DNA of 64,000 nucleotides from Phragmites australis (GCF_958298935.1 NC_084923.1:20188501-20252500); one strand, 5' to 3'; numbered from the stretch's first letter, positions 1 to 10,430 are shown. Notes: generated by a model from the sequence alone, not told the origin. A program made the numbers and translations.

Positions 1-168
1 TTCCAGCTAGGTCCAGCACATAGTAATTACAATGGTTAGCGGTGAGTAGGTACCGCTGCCATTACAAAAATGCTTGAAGCTTGATTGTAATTCTTCTGCT
101 GATAGTAAGCAACAGACATGTTAATGGGCTAAACCCTACCCAACTTAACCCGACAACTTATTTCTACC
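1..168. other. Flank of copia insertion, no gene
   Basis: No coding signal. The last five bases (CTACC, 164-168) are repeated directly after the element at 4872-4876, so this is the pre-insertion target site. Rejoining the flanks gives a continuous stretch rich in AACCC-type words that resembles 7350-7500. Confidence 0.6.
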
Positions 169-357
169 TGTAGGAACGGATGACTCGTTCTTTACGATTA
201 ATCTTTCTGTTAGACTCCCTAGTCGTACGCACACGTTCCGTGGTAGAGCTTGAGTCTAGGAAAGTCTGTTGCTCATACGAGCCTCCCTCTGTACATGTAT
301 AAATACCCATGAAGATGCAATACAAACTTAGCTGATTGCCTCAACTCAATCTCTACA
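169..357 (+). repeat. 5' LTR of copia element
   Basis: It is 189 bp and starts TGTAGGAACGG and ends CTCTACA. A TATA-like word (TGTATAAATACC) lies near 296-307 and probably drives transcription of the element. It matches the 3' LTR except at position 239. Confidence 0.95.
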
Positions 358-366
358 TGGTATCAG
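358..366 (+). promoter_or_regulatory. Primer-binding site (initiator tRNA-Met)
   Basis: TGGTATCAG lies immediately after the 5' LTR. This is the usual plant LTR-retrotransposon primer site complementary to the 3' end of initiator methionine tRNA, used to start minus-strand DNA synthesis. Confidence 0.85.
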
Positions 367-407
367 TCTTCTCTCGATCTCCTACTCTTCCGCTGCCTCT
401 CCACCAA

Positions 408-1325
408 ATGGCGTCCAGCCCGTCGAACTCCTCGGCGTCCTCCCTCAGCAACCCTTTCGTAGTTCCTGAACCCACGCCACTCGCCGCCGCTGCTGTTCAG
501 CTCGTCAACATCCGTGCCCATGTGCCGGTCATCCTCGAGCACGACGACGCCAACTATAACACCTGGAGCACCTTCTTCGAGATGGCGCTCCGTAAGTTTG
601 GTCTGCTTGACCATGTCGACGGCACCGTCGACGCCCGGCTGCGTCTCCATGACGCCGACTGGACTCAGATCGACTACGCCATCGTCTCCTGGCTATACAC
701 GTCAGTGTCAAAGGGGGTGATGGACGCTGTCGTTCATCCTCACCCGACGGCCTTCTCGCTCTGGACGGCCATCCGCGGCCTCTTCCGCGACAACGCCATG
801 CAGCGCGCCGTGTACGCCCTGCAGGAGTTCCACAGCCTTTACCAAGGCGAGATGTCCGTCAACGCCTACTGCACCCGCCTCAAGACTCTCTCCGACACGC
901 TGCACGACGTCGGGCACCCCATCACCGACCAAGCGCTCGTCATCAACGCGCTGCGTGGCCTGAACTCCAAGTTCAGCCATGCCATTGGCGTCCTCACCTC
1001 CAAGCTTCCGCCGCCTACCTTCCTGTACACTCGCTCCTATTTGATGCAGGAAGAGACACGGATGGAGCACACAGCCAAGATGGAGGCCACCACTGCGCTG
1101 CTGGCTACGGGTTCCTCTTCGGCGACCTCGACCGGCTCCGCCACCAAGCCGCAGTCCCCTGCACCACCGACATTCTCTCTGTCCAAGGCCAACAACAAGA
1201 AGAAGCGCAAGCAGTCCTCGACCGGCTCCACCATCAAGTCGACGACGCCTACCCTGGCGCCCGGGGCCGGCGCACATGCGACACCGTGGGGCACTGCCTA
1301 CAACCCTTGGACGGGCGTCGTCTAG
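408..1325 (+). CDS. gag: Copia Gag region of gag-pol polyprotein
   Basis: This segment encodes the capsid part of the copia polyprotein, which packages element RNA in cytoplasmic particles. The ATG at 408 (Met-Ala-Ser-Ser) is preferred; the in-frame ATG at 357 overlaps the LTR end and primer site. The motif around NYNTWSTFFEMALRKFGL near the N-terminus and the TRLKTLSDTLHDVG block are typical of plant copia Gag (UBN2-type). No CCHC zinc knuckle is visible. The frame is cut by a TAG at 1323-1325, yet the same frame continues directly into protease. This TAG looks like a mutated glutamine codon rather than a natural gag terminator; programmed readthrough cannot be excluded. Confidence 0.88.
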   Translation: MASSPSNSSASSLSNPFVVPEPTPLAAAAVQLVNIRAHVPVILEHDDANYNTWSTFFEMALRKFGLLDHVDGTVDARLRLHDADWTQIDYAIVSWLYTSVSKGVMDAVVHPHPTAFSLWTAIRGLFRDNAMQRAVYALQEFHSLYQGEMSVNAYCTRLKTLSDTLHDVGHPITDQALVINALRGLNSKFSHAIGVLTSKLPPPTFLYTRSYLMQEETRMEHTAKMEATTALLATGSSSATSTGSATKPQSPAPPTFSLSKANNKKKRKQSSTGSTIKSTTPTLAPGAGAHATPWGTAYNPWTGVV

Positions 1326-4076
1326 GCCTGGCCGGTGCCCCAGTGGCGCCCGACGGGATCTGGCATCCTCGGTAGTCGCCCTGGCAATTCTGCCCAGCAA
1401 GCCATGATGGCGTCGACACCGGCGATCACCTTCCCCAACCCGGCCACCTTCACCAACACGCCGTCGCCCACGGGCGTCCCAGCTGGGCTTCTCTCCGCGT
1501 TCCAGCAGATGCCTACACCGAGCGCTGAATGGATCTTCGACACGGGTGCCTCCTCCCACATGGCGTCCAACTTCGGTATCGTGACCACTTCTGGCCCCTC
1601 CTCCTCTGGTTCTCATATCATTGTCGGCAATGGTGCCGCTCTTCCTGTTCATCGTACCGGCCGCCACTTCCTTCCTACTTCCTCTGCACCGCTTCTCCTG
1701 CATAATATCTTGATCTCTCCCACTTTAGTCAAAAACTTAATCTCTGTTCGCAAGCTCACTAGAGATAATAATGTTTATGTGGAATTTGATCCTTTTGGTT
1801 TCTCCATAAAGGACCTGCGCACTCGGACGACACTTCTCCGCTGTGAGAGCTCCGGCGATCTCTACCCGCTGCACACCACCGCCTCTGCTGGTCACCACGC
1901 TCTGCTTGCCGGTCTCCCCGCAGAGCTCTGGCATGCGCGCCTTGGTCACCTCGGCGGCGATGCTCTGCGGCGCGTCCTCAATAATGCCGACTTCTCCTTC
2001 CTACGGTCGGAGCAGCACTCCTGCCATGCGTGTCGCTTAGGCAAGCACGCACGGCTGCCTTTTTCCGATTCCAATAACGTAGCTCATCTTCCTTTTCATC
2101 TTTTGCATTGTGATGTTTGGACATCACCCGTAGTTAGCAACTCAGGATTCAAGTTTTACTTAGTGATCTTGGATGATTTTACTCACTTTATGTGGACTTT
2201 TCCTCTACGCCATAAATCTGATGTGCTGCCCACTTTGATTTCTTTTCGTGCGTACGTTGCCACTCAATTCCAAATGCCAATTCTCTGCTTCCAGACTGAT
2301 AATGGGCGTGAATTTGAAAACTCTGCGTTTCGTACTTTTCTCTCCGCACACGGTGTACTTCTCCGGCTCACCTGCCCGCACACATCTCAACAGAATGGCC
2401 GCGCCGAGCGTTCTCTCCGCACGCTAAACAACACCGTCCGCACACTCCTATTCCATGCCGGTCTTCTGGCTAAGTTCTGGCCTGACGCCCTAGCCACAGC
2501 CACTTTTCTGATCAACCGGCGACCTTGTCGCTCGAGGACTAGTGCATCACCCTACCAGCTGCTCTTTGGCCGCCAGCCTGACTATACACAGCTACGTGTT
2601 TTCGGATGCCTATGCTACCCAAATGTGGCCTCCACCGCTCCACACAAGCTCGCACCCCGCTCTCTAGCATGCGTCTTTCTTGGCTATCCAGCGGACACAA
2701 AGGGATTCCGTTGCTATGATCCGACTTCGGGGCGTGTTCTCACCTCTCGTCATGTGTCTTTCGACGAGAAAGTTTTTCCTTACAGGGACCTGACTCGATC
2801 ATCGGCGGCCCCCGTCCTAGGGGAATCGGCTCTCGTGTGCCAGGACGTGATCCCTGTGCCGGTTACAGCGGCTCCGGCCATGCCACCGCCACCTGCGATG
2901 GCGAGCGGTGCTACTTCGTCTACCTTGCCGCCGCCGACGGGTGCCACCGCGCCACAATCGTCGTCGCCCGGGTCATCTTCTTCTCCGGCACCACACACGC
3001 CCTCGCCACCGACCGATCCCGCTTCATCACCACCGTCGCCGGTCCGCCACCCGATGATCACTCGGGCTCGTGCGGGCATCCTGAAACCCAATCCTCGCTA
3101 CACCACCAATGTCGCCGTCGACACCGCCTTGCCAATCGTGCCCACCACGGTTCGCGCCGCGTTACGTGACCCGGCTTGGCGCGCTGCCATGGAAGCTGAA
3201 TTCTCGGCTCTTCGCGACAACAACACGTGGACGCTCGTACCTCGGCCGCCGGGTGCTCACGTGATCAGCGGGAAGTGGATCTTCCGAAACAAAACCAACC
3301 CCGACGGCACGCTGGATCGACGCAAGGCACGGTGGGTCGTGCGCGGATTCACCCAACGGGCTGGGGTCAATTTCGACCAAACCTTCTCGCCCGTGGTTAA
3401 GCCCACCTCCATCCGGCTTGTTCTGCACATAGCAGCATGCAGGGCATGGCCTGTGCACCAACTGGACGTCAAAAATGCGTTCTTGAACGGCCGGCTCACG
3501 GAGCGTGTCTACTGTCAACAGCCGGCCGGGTTTGTGGATGGCGCTCACCCTGATCGTGTCTGTCTCCTATCCCGGTCGCTCTACGGTCTCAAGCAGGCGC
3601 CGCGTGCCTGGCACCAACGCTTCGCCGGTTTCCTCACCTCCATCGGGTTCACGGCGACCGCCTCCGACGCCTCTCTTTTTGTTCTGCGGCGTGGCGCTGA
3701 GACGACGTATCTTCTCCTCTACGTCGACGACATCGTGCTGACCGCGTCATCACCGGTGCTGCTTCGCCGTGTCATCGACCATCTGCATCGTGAATTCAGG
3801 ATGACGGACCTCGGTCCCCTGCGTTTCTTCCTCGGGATTCAAGTCCGGCGCTCAGCCACCGGCTTCTTCCTCAGCCAAGAACAATACGCTGAGGAGCTCC
3901 TCGATCGCGCCGGGATGCTCAACTGCAAGCTGGCAGCAACGCCTGTTGACACTAAGCCGAAGGTGTCGGCTCAGGAAGGCTCTCCATCTGGTGACGTCAC
4001 GTTCTACCGGAGTTTGGTGGGCGCATTGCAGTACCTGACGCTCACGCGACCGGACCTCGCTTATGCAGTTCATTAG
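1326..4076 (+). CDS. pol: Copia Pol: protease, integrase, reverse transcriptase
   Basis: This is the same reading frame as gag, resuming after the TAG. Counting residues from the GTG codon at 1335: protease DTGA near residue 69; a GAG-pre-integrase zinc-binding region with His and Cys pairs near residues 200-235; the integrase core with Asp260, Asp322 and Glu358, a DD35E spacing; and reverse transcriptase with YVDD at about 796-799. These enzymes mature the particle, copy RNA to DNA and insert it. The frame ends at TAG 4074-4076, inside the link between reverse transcriptase and RNase H, and then continues in frame. Catalytic residues all appear present, so the copy is broken only by point nonsense changes. 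Confidence 0.92.
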   Translation, partial: AWPVPQWRPTGSGILGSRPGNSAQQAMMASTPAITFPNPATFTNTPSPTGVPAGLLSAFQQMPTPSAEWIFDTGASSHMASNFGIVTTSGPSSSGSHIIVGNGAALPVHRTGRHFLPTSSAPLLLHNILISPTLVKNLISVRKLTRDNNVYVEFDPFGFSIKDLRTRTTLLRCESSGDLYPLHTTASAGHHALLAGLPAELWHARLGHLGGDALRRVLNNADFSFLRSEQHSCHACRLGKHARLPFSDSNNVAHLPFHLLHCDVWTSPVVSNSGFKFYLVILDDFTHFMWTFPLRHKSDVLPTLISFRAYVATQFQMPILCFQTDNGREFENSAFRTFLSAHGVLLRLTCPHTSQQNGRAERSLRTLNNTVRTLLFHAGLLAKFWPDALATATFLINRRPCRSRTSASPYQLLFGRQPDYTQLRVFGCLCYPNVASTAPHKLAPRSLACVFLGYPADTKGFRCYDPTSGRVLTSRHVSFDEKVFPYRDLTRSSAAPVLGESALVCQDVIPVPVTAAPAMPPPPAMASGATSSTLPPPTGATAPQSSSPGSSSSPAPHTPSPPTDPASSPPSPVRHPMITRARAGILKPNPRYTTNVAVDTALPIVPTTVRAALRDPAWRAAMEAEFSALRDNNTWTLVPRPPGAHVISGKWIFRNKTNPDGTLDRRKARWVVRGFTQRAGVNFDQTFSPVVKPTSIRLVLHIAACRAWPVHQLDVKNAFLNGRLTERVYCQQPAGFVDGAHPDRVCLLSRSLYGLKQAPRAWHQRFAGFLTSIGFTATASDASLFVLRRGAETTYLLLYVDDIVLTASSPVLLRRVIDHLHREFRMTDLGPLRFFLGIQVRRSATGFFLSQEQYAEELLDRAGMLNCKLAATPVDTKPKVSAQEGSPSGDVTFYRSLVGALQYLTLTRPDLAYAVH

Positions 4077-4697
4077 GTGTGTCTGCACATGCATTCTCCG
4101 ACTGACGCACATTGGGCCCTCGTCAAGCGAATACTGCGCTACATCCGCGGCACCATCAACTACGGCATGAACATTCGAGCTTCTTCCTCGACGGAGCTGG
4201 TCGCGTATAGCGACGCCGATTGGGCCGGCTACCCCGACACTCGACGATCCACGTCGGGCTACTGCATCTTCTTCGGCAACTCCCTGATATCATGGTCCTC
4301 CAAGCGCCAATCGGTGGTTTTGCGTTCTAGCGCGGAAGCGGAGTATTGCGCAGTAGCAAATGCAGCCGCCGAGTGCTGCTGGGTGCAAAACCTGCTGCGT
4401 GAACTCTTCCTTGGCGTCGACAAAGCCACGTTAATATACTGTGACAATGTCTCCGCAGTTTATTTGTCCAAGAATCCGGTGCATCATCGACGAACAAAGT
4501 ATGTGGAAATTGACATACATTTTGTGCGCGAGCAGATACAGCTTGGTCGTCTTCAGGTTCTTCATGTACCTACTCAACACCAATTCGCGGATATCATGAC
4601 GAAGGGGCTTCCACAGGTCCTCTTCGAGGGTTTTCGTCACAGCTTATCCATCAGCGCAGCCGATGCATCAACTGAGGGGGGGTGTAGGAACGGATGA
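4077..4697 (+). CDS. Copia RNase H domain of Pol
   Basis: This in-frame continuation of Pol after the second TAG encodes RNase H, which removes the RNA strand during reverse transcription. Recognisable motifs are YSDADWAGYPDTRRSTSGY, SSAEAEY and a late IYCDN, in the order seen in plant copia elements. The stop falls a few codons inside the 3' LTR. There is no good start of its own; it would be made only by suppression of the TAG at 4074-4076 or in an undamaged sister copy. Confidence 0.9.
   Translation: MCLHMHSPTDAHWALVKRILRYIRGTINYGMNIRASSSTELVAYSDADWAGYPDTRRSTSGYCIFFGNSLISWSSKRQSVVLRSSAEAEYCAVANAAAECCWVQNLLRELFLGVDKATLIYCDNVSAVYLSKNPVHHRRTKYVEIDIHFVREQIQLGRLQVLHVPTQHQFADIMTKGLPQVLFEGFRHSLSISAADASTEGGCRNG
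4673..4682 (+). promoter_or_regulatory. Polypurine tract of copia element
   Basis: TGAGGGGGGG abuts the 3' LTR directly. Such tracts prime plus-strand DNA synthesis in LTR retrotransposons. Confidence 0.85.
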
Positions 4698-4871
4698 CTC
4701 GTTCTTTACGATTAATCTTTCTGTTAGACTCCCTAGTCGTACGCACACGTTCTGTGGTAGAGCTTGAGTCTAGGAAAGTCTGTTGCTCATACGAGCCTCC
4801 CTCTGTACATGTATAAATACCCATGAAGATGCAATACAAACTTAGCTGATTGCCTCAACTCAATCTCTACA
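4683..4871 (+). repeat. 3' LTR of copia element
   Basis: It is 189 bp and matches the 5' LTR with a single C-to-T difference at 4753. It is followed by the target duplication CTACC (4872-4876). Confidence 0.95.
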
Positions 4872-5280
4872 CTACCCAAACCAACCGTCCGATGGATTTA
4901 ACCCATGAAAAACGAAAATTACATAGGCTACAATAAGGATGCAAATTCTATAGCCTATAAACACGAAAGCCAATTCTATAAGAGCTTACTATAAAAGACA
5001 ATTAACTAAAATTATAGAATTTGCTTTCCATAAGCGAAAAAAAGACAATGGGCTAAGACTTATCTCACCTGATCTCTTTCTCCCACTTCCTGTCCTTTTC
5101 TTCTCCTCCCTCTTCTTTGTTTTCCTCCACCCGAGCGTACGCCGCCGCCGCCGAGAATTGCGCTCGAAATTGCGCCGCCTCCTTGCTCGTTCTCATCCTG
5201 GTTGGAAAGAGAGCTGGCCATCGACGCTGCATTGCCGCTCCACGCCGGCGTTGACTAGCGAGCTGGCCACATATCTGGTT

Positions 5281-5890
5281 GGCCTTCTGCCTCCTCGACC
5301 TGACGCCGGCTTCGACAAGCAAGCATGAGGGCGGCGGAGGGCTGTCCGACGAGGTGATGGAGGCCAAGAAGGTCAGGCATCCAAGGTCGTCGCCATCCAC
5401 GAGGCCAAGCTCCAGATGGAGGTCGAGCGCAAGAACACGCTGCACCTCACTAAGAAGGTCAAGTTCGAGCAGCTCAACAAGTCCACACTGCAACACGACA
5501 CATAGGTATGGTATAAAAGCATTGCCTGCATAATGTTGCTTCTAATTTTCAATTTTTATTAATACATATATAGATATCATAATCGATCAATTTGTTTCAA
5601 GATTCAAACTCCGGACAACTTCAGCAGGCAGAGGGCGGTGGAGGCGCGCAAGGAGCAGGCCGATGAGCGGTTCTTTGAGCATAAGCCGGCCGAGGACGCG
5701 AAGCAATAGTCGAAGCGGAAGGATGCTGAGTTCCTGGCCATGGCGGGCACGGAGCAGCTCACCAACCTCGCGGCTATCAACTCCAAGCGCGCAAAAAGGG
5801 CCAGCATTGTCGCCTTGTCGGCTCCGTCGCGTGCAGCCTCCACCATCGTTTTGCGTGGGTACGGCGAGCTGGGCTGCGATGCGGATTAAA
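5281..5890 (+). pseudogene. Broken gene remnant, charged coiled-coil-like protein
   Basis: Two short stretches read as one charged, helix-prone protein on the plus strand: around 5380-5505 (AKLQMEVERKNT, then VKFEQLNKSTLQHDT) and around 5605-5820 (RQRAVEARKEQADERFF, stop, SKRKDAEFLAMAG). A GT (5506) and an AG (about 5602) could bound a short intron between them. An in-frame TAG and at least one frame change break it. The lysine/glutamate-rich pattern recalls the C-terminal halves of NAM-associated or Myb/SANT-like plant proteins, but I cannot name the family. Opposite-strand open frames here look like shadows. Confidence 0.4.
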
Positions 5891-7356
5891 CCCGTTTTGA
5901 GTGCTAAAGTCTGACAAATTTTTTTATTTACATATATATTTTTAATATTTGTAAAATTACATTGACGTTTTAACATACGGTAAGAATAGACTATTATCGC
6001 TTGTTCATCGGATGAAACTATTGAACCCGTTTTGAGTGCTAAAGTCTGATGGATTTTTTATTTATATTTTTTTTCTAATATTTACAAAATTACATGGCTA
6101 TTTCAATAAATTGCAAAAATAGCCCATCGTCATCCGTTTATCGGACACCTTATGGGTCCTGTCGCCTAGAAGATTAAAAAAATGCAAAAAATATGATTAG
6201 ACAACATATCATTTATTTAACAGACGATAATTTTCTTTCGCCCATTGAACAGGTGAGATCTCACTATATAGGTACGTACGTGCTAGTGTATGTGTGTTCA
6301 TTTTTTTATTTAATTTTCAATTTTATTTAGAAGTACAAGAGCTATCCAAAAATTTTAAATATTTTTATGAGCAAATTAGATCTCACTAGTAACCTATTTT
6401 AAGGCTCGATACAAAAAGCCTAAGCCAATATTTATTAAAATTATCCAAAAAACCTACTTTTATAACTTCTAGAAAATTTTAAGGTCTTAAGTAAATTTCT
6501 AAAAATAAGAAAAAATCATTAATATTCTTTTTATATGATGTACTAATTTATAAAAATATTTCCAACCCTAGGTTATTTAATGAAAAAGTGAGTTCCTTTG
6601 TAACGCTATATTTTTATATATTTTTTATTACTTCATGTAATATTCTTTTTTTAATTTGAACAAATGAAAAATTCTCTAATATTCTTCTCTTTTTAATTCA
6701 AACAAAAAATTTATTTGTTTGAATTAAAAAGAGAATATCACATGAAATGATAAAAATACATATAAATTAAGTATTACAAAGGAACTCACTTTTTCAACAA
6801 ATAAACTAGGGTTAGAAACATTTTTATAAATTAGTATATCATATGAGAAGAATATTAGTGAATTTTTCATGATTTTTTGGAGTTTTTTGAGGCATTAAAA
6901 ATTGCTAGGAGTTATAAAAGTAGGTTTTTTTTGGGATAATTTTAATTAAATATTGTCTTAGGATTTTTGGATCAAACCAATTAAAATAGATTGCAAGTAA
7001 GGTCTAGTTTACTCATAAAAACGTTTGAAATTTTTGAAACACTCTTGTACTCCTAAATAAAATCAAGAGGTAAATAAAAAAAAATGAATACACATACACT
7101 AGCACGTATGTACAGAGGACATTAGCTAACCTGTGCAGTGAGATCTAGTCCGTTCAGTGGGTTTCCTAACCATAATTTTTATATTTTTTTAATCTTAGGA
7201 GTGATGGGCTCACAAGATGCCGTTCGTTCTTCGGACATGATTTTGATCTCGTTTGATGAATAGGCGACAGTAGCCTATTCTTGCACAATTTATTGAAATA
7301 GCCGTGTAATTTTACGAATATTAAAAAAATATAAATAAAAAAACTTCAAGTCTAAC
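5891..7356. mobile_element. Large fold-back (inverted-repeat) element 1
   Basis: The left half (from about 6043) is the approximate reverse complement of the right half (to about 7356), with the axis near 6709 inside a near-perfect AT-rich hairpin (6686-6734). Arms are about 650 bp and there is no coding capacity. The outer left end is partly duplicated: an opening of about 25 bp around CCCGTTTTGAGTGC occurs at 5891 and again at 6026, and the intervening 135 bp also resembles the right arm. Non-coding DNA transposons with very long terminal inverted repeats have this form; the superfamily is not clear. Confidence 0.75.
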
Positions 7357-8515
7357 CCTAACCCATCCCAACCAAATCCAATATTTCCATCAACCCGCTC
7401 CAACCCATCCCAATTTGCAACGTAACTCATTTGAGCCCATCCAAATAGAACCCAAATGAGAACTGAACCCGTTCAACCCAAACAAACCCAACCCATTAAG
7501 GTAGTGTTTGTTGATTGTTGAAGTTAAGTGGATTAGGATCATCCTGCAGGGACAGGATGATTCTAGATGAGGTGGTACAAATAGCATGTTTGATTCGATG
7601 TATGAAATAGTATATGAGAGTATTTGGTTAGATGTATGTGGTACACATATGAATGTGTTTAGTTGCTAAAAAGATAAACACTATATCTATTTATAACTTA
7701 TTTTCTTTATAATATGATAATATAATTATAATTATCAACAAATTATTCTAATTAGTCTAATCTTTACTAATTACAATTAATTATAACTTAATATATTATT
7801 ATTCATCGCTAATTACCCATAATAATACTTAATTATAGCTAATAACATCTAATTGTAACTAATGCATCGCTAATTATTCTTAATTCTCACTAATCATCAC
7901 TAAGTATATGTAATTACAGGAGCTGATAGAGCCTGTATGAAGACGTTTGACTAATTTTCCTATATAAGATGGTTCAATATCTTGATAGAATATTTCTAGA
8001 ATCTATATCACCATGTCCTGAACGGGTTAGTAACTAACCATAGATTTAGTGAGAAACACATGCATAAAATATTCTTAAAATCTGTATCACACTGTTTTAA
8101 ATGAGTTAGTAACTAACCATAGATTAGTTGGTACCTATTCATAGATATTCCTAAGAATATAGGCATGACTACATATACCTCATCATCCTATATGTGCTAC
8201 AAGAACCAAATATTACTGAAGCTCTTTGATAAAAAAAAATTAAAAAAAATTACATAGGATTGTCGTCAGATTTCTCTATGCAGTACTCTTTTGATTTATC
8301 AGAAACTCTCTTATGCATGTTTAGGTTTAAGTCGTGGTGCCGTTTTTCTCCACAACTGGATAAAATAATTTAGCGAAAATTTGTGCTCTTAGGCTAGGAA
8401 GCACAAACTACGAAGGACCGGATGTTAAAATTGCGTAGCACAGATGGAGCTTCCGTTACAATGAATGAATGAACGAACTGATCTGATCTGATCCGTTCAA
8501 TTTAACGAGTCCCCT
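7357..8515. other. AT-rich intergenic stretch, no gene
   Basis: It begins with AACCC-rich sequence (7350-7500), then AT-rich DNA with many TAATTA words. A stretch containing AACGGGTTAGTAACTAACC at about 8021 recurs imperfectly at about 8099, a short direct duplication. I see no supportable gene. Confidence 0.5.
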
Positions 8516-9278
8516 CGGTCTCCAATTCCTCTTTCCTTAGAGCAACTCCAAAAGCCCATCTCGCTCCCTATCGCTAAATATTAGAAACCGAAGCCAAAAA
8601 CGGACTTCCAACAGACTCCCTATTTGATTCCTGATTTTTACTGAGTCCCAAAAGAGACCGTCTCGTTCGCTACATTTGGGGAGAGCTCGCAACTCCTAAT
8701 CGGCTGAATCCGCTTGTCCTGCGCCCACCTGTCCTGCCACATGCGCCCGCCCTCCTGCAGCCTCCTCCGCCTGTGGCCTCACTCTCACGAGCTCACCAGC
8801 CCGCTGCCCCGCATGTGCCGCCCTATGAGCACCGGCTCGCACACGCTGGCCCTGCAAGCTAGCCACCGCAACGCATCCGCCCCGACGCCTCCGTGACCCC
8901 GCACGCTGGGTCGAGGCCTCCAGGCCGCCGTTGCTGACCTCCGCTCGTCGGCGAGGTACACGCACAGGCTGAGCCACCCTTGCCCCGTGAGGGTCCCGTC
9001 TCCGATGGTGGAAATTGAAAGGGGTGGAGTGAGCAACCAGTTTCGGTCATTTGTGGTCGTCCGTACACTTTGATTGCGCTCTTCTGGGAGCTCAGCCGGA
9101 CGTTCATGGTGCCAAGAGAGAGAAACTGAAGTCGAGAGGAGGAAGAAGATGAACGAGTTATTAAGTACATGGGTCAACCTATAGGTGGGCTATCTTGAGC
9201 TGGTTGCAACTCAGATGCAAAGGCAAATGACAGCCCGTTAGAGTATAATGGTCTAGATATAGGTAGCCCATTAGAGTA
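8516..9278. other. GC-rich non-coding stretch, possibly transposon cargo
   Basis: It starts with AGAGCAACTCCAAAAGCCC, a phrase common at ends of grass DNA transposons, followed by about 450 bp of GC-rich sequence with overlapping open frames on both strands. None has a recognisable domain and I regard them as chance frames. A matching right terminus was not found. Confidence 0.35.
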
Positions 9279-10430
9279 TAGATGAAATTAGAGCTTTTTT
9301 ATTTTTATATTTTTTTGATTAAAATTTTTAATAAATAGATTATTTGTGAAAAAAATTGTAAAACTAGACGCCTACCACTCTCATGAAACGATTAAATCCT
9401 TACCATCCCCTGAGAGGACGGTAAACAGTTCCACAGCTCTTACCACTTTTTATGGGACAGGCAGGACAGCCCTCCGAAGCTGTAAGCCCAGTACATGAAC
9501 AGTAACAAGTACTCCGAAGTTAAATTTCTCCTCATACCTTCTCTATTCAAAACAGTGATATTCTGTTACTCCAAAAAATTTAAAACTTTCTGTACATATT
9601 CTATAATTCATGTGCAATCCATTTGAATTAAATTCATCCAAAAATCTAGTGTAGAATTTAAACTAAAATTCTTCAAAAAAAAAAAGACTACTTTTATAAC
9701 TTCTAGACATTGTTAGCGCCTCAAATAAATTTCTAAAAATCTAGTAAAATTCACTAATATCCTTCTTATTTGATTTGATTATTTCTAAAATTATTTTCAC
9801 CCTTATATTATATGGTAAAAAAGTGGATTCCTTTTTAATGCACCATTTATATGTATTTTTATAACTTCATGTGATATTCTTCTTTTAACTTAATTTGAAT
9901 TCGAACTGAAAATAATTTTATAAATTATCACATAATATAAGAAGAATATTAGTGAATTTTACCAGATTTTTAGAAATTTATTTGAGGCCCTAACAATTGC
10001 TAGAAGTTATAAAAGTAGCATTTTTGGAGAATTTTAGTTTAAATTCTACACAGGATTTTTTGGGTGAATTCAATTAAAATGGGTTGCACATAGATTATGT
10101 AACACGTATAAAAAGTTTTAGAATTTTTGGAGCAACAAAACATCACTGTTTTGAATAGAGAAGATAGGAGGGAAATTGAACTTGCCTTCCGAGGGCTGTA
10201 AGCCTACCTGTCCTATAAAAGTGTGGTAAGAGTCTGTAGGACTGCTTACCGTCCACTCCTGTGTGGTAAGAGTCTGTAGGACTGCTTACCGTCCTCTCAG
10301 GAGTGGTAAGGGCCTAACCGTTTTATGAGAGGGCGGTAGGCGTCTAGTTTTGCAATTTTTTTCACGAGAAATCTATTTATTTAAATTTTTAATCGAAAAA
10401 AAAAACTCAATAAAATTATTTCTCATCTAT
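9279..10430. mobile_element. Large fold-back element 2, related to element 1
   Basis: The left arm (about 9279-9799) is inverted relative to the right arm (about 9908-10430), with a unique spacer of about 108 bp. The ends read GATGAAATTAGAGC and, reverse-complemented, GATGAGAAATAATTTT. The inner part is homologous to element 1: both contain a TTATAAAAGTAG word and an AAGAATATTAGTGAATTTT word in the right arm. The spacer matches inner arm sequence of element 1, so the right arm here seems to have lost about 100 bp. No coding capacity. Confidence 0.75.
10221..10300 (+). repeat. 40-bp tandem duplication in fold-back arm
   Basis: The 40-bp unit starting GTGTGGTAAGAGTCTG occurs twice in direct contact (10221-10260 and 10261-10300) with a few changes at the 3' edge. 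The opposite arm has one equivalent copy (about 9404-9455, inverted), so this is a one-sided expansion. Confidence 0.9.

Larger units (their letters stand above)
169..4871 (+). mobile_element. Young full-length Ty1/copia LTR retrotransposon
   Basis: The element is 4,703 bp, begins TG and ends CA, and is flanked by the 5-bp target duplication CTACC. Its two 189-bp LTRs differ at one base (C239 versus T4753). A primer-binding site directly follows the 5' LTR and a G-rich polypurine tract directly precedes the 3' LTR. The domain order protease, integrase, reverse transcriptase, RNase H is that of Ty1/copia. One reading frame covers gag-pol but holds two in-frame TAG codons (1323 and 4074). Near-identical LTRs imply a recent insertion. 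Size and short LTRs resemble Hopscotch-type grass elements, but the family name is not established here. Confidence 0.97.

Noticed and set aside
708..1703. Long minus-strand open frame (331 codons) across copia gag
   Set aside because: It is Arg/Gly-rich with no motif and mirrors the GC-rich plus-strand Gag and protease sequence, which is clearly coding.
5065..5496. Minus-strand frame of 143 codons
   Set aside because: The plus strand has the charged coiled-coil-like reading with a plausible intron; the minus frame is probably its shadow.
8785..9177. Minus-strand 130-codon frame
   Set aside because: No domain, no splice or start context, and composition typical of GC-rich non-coding DNA.
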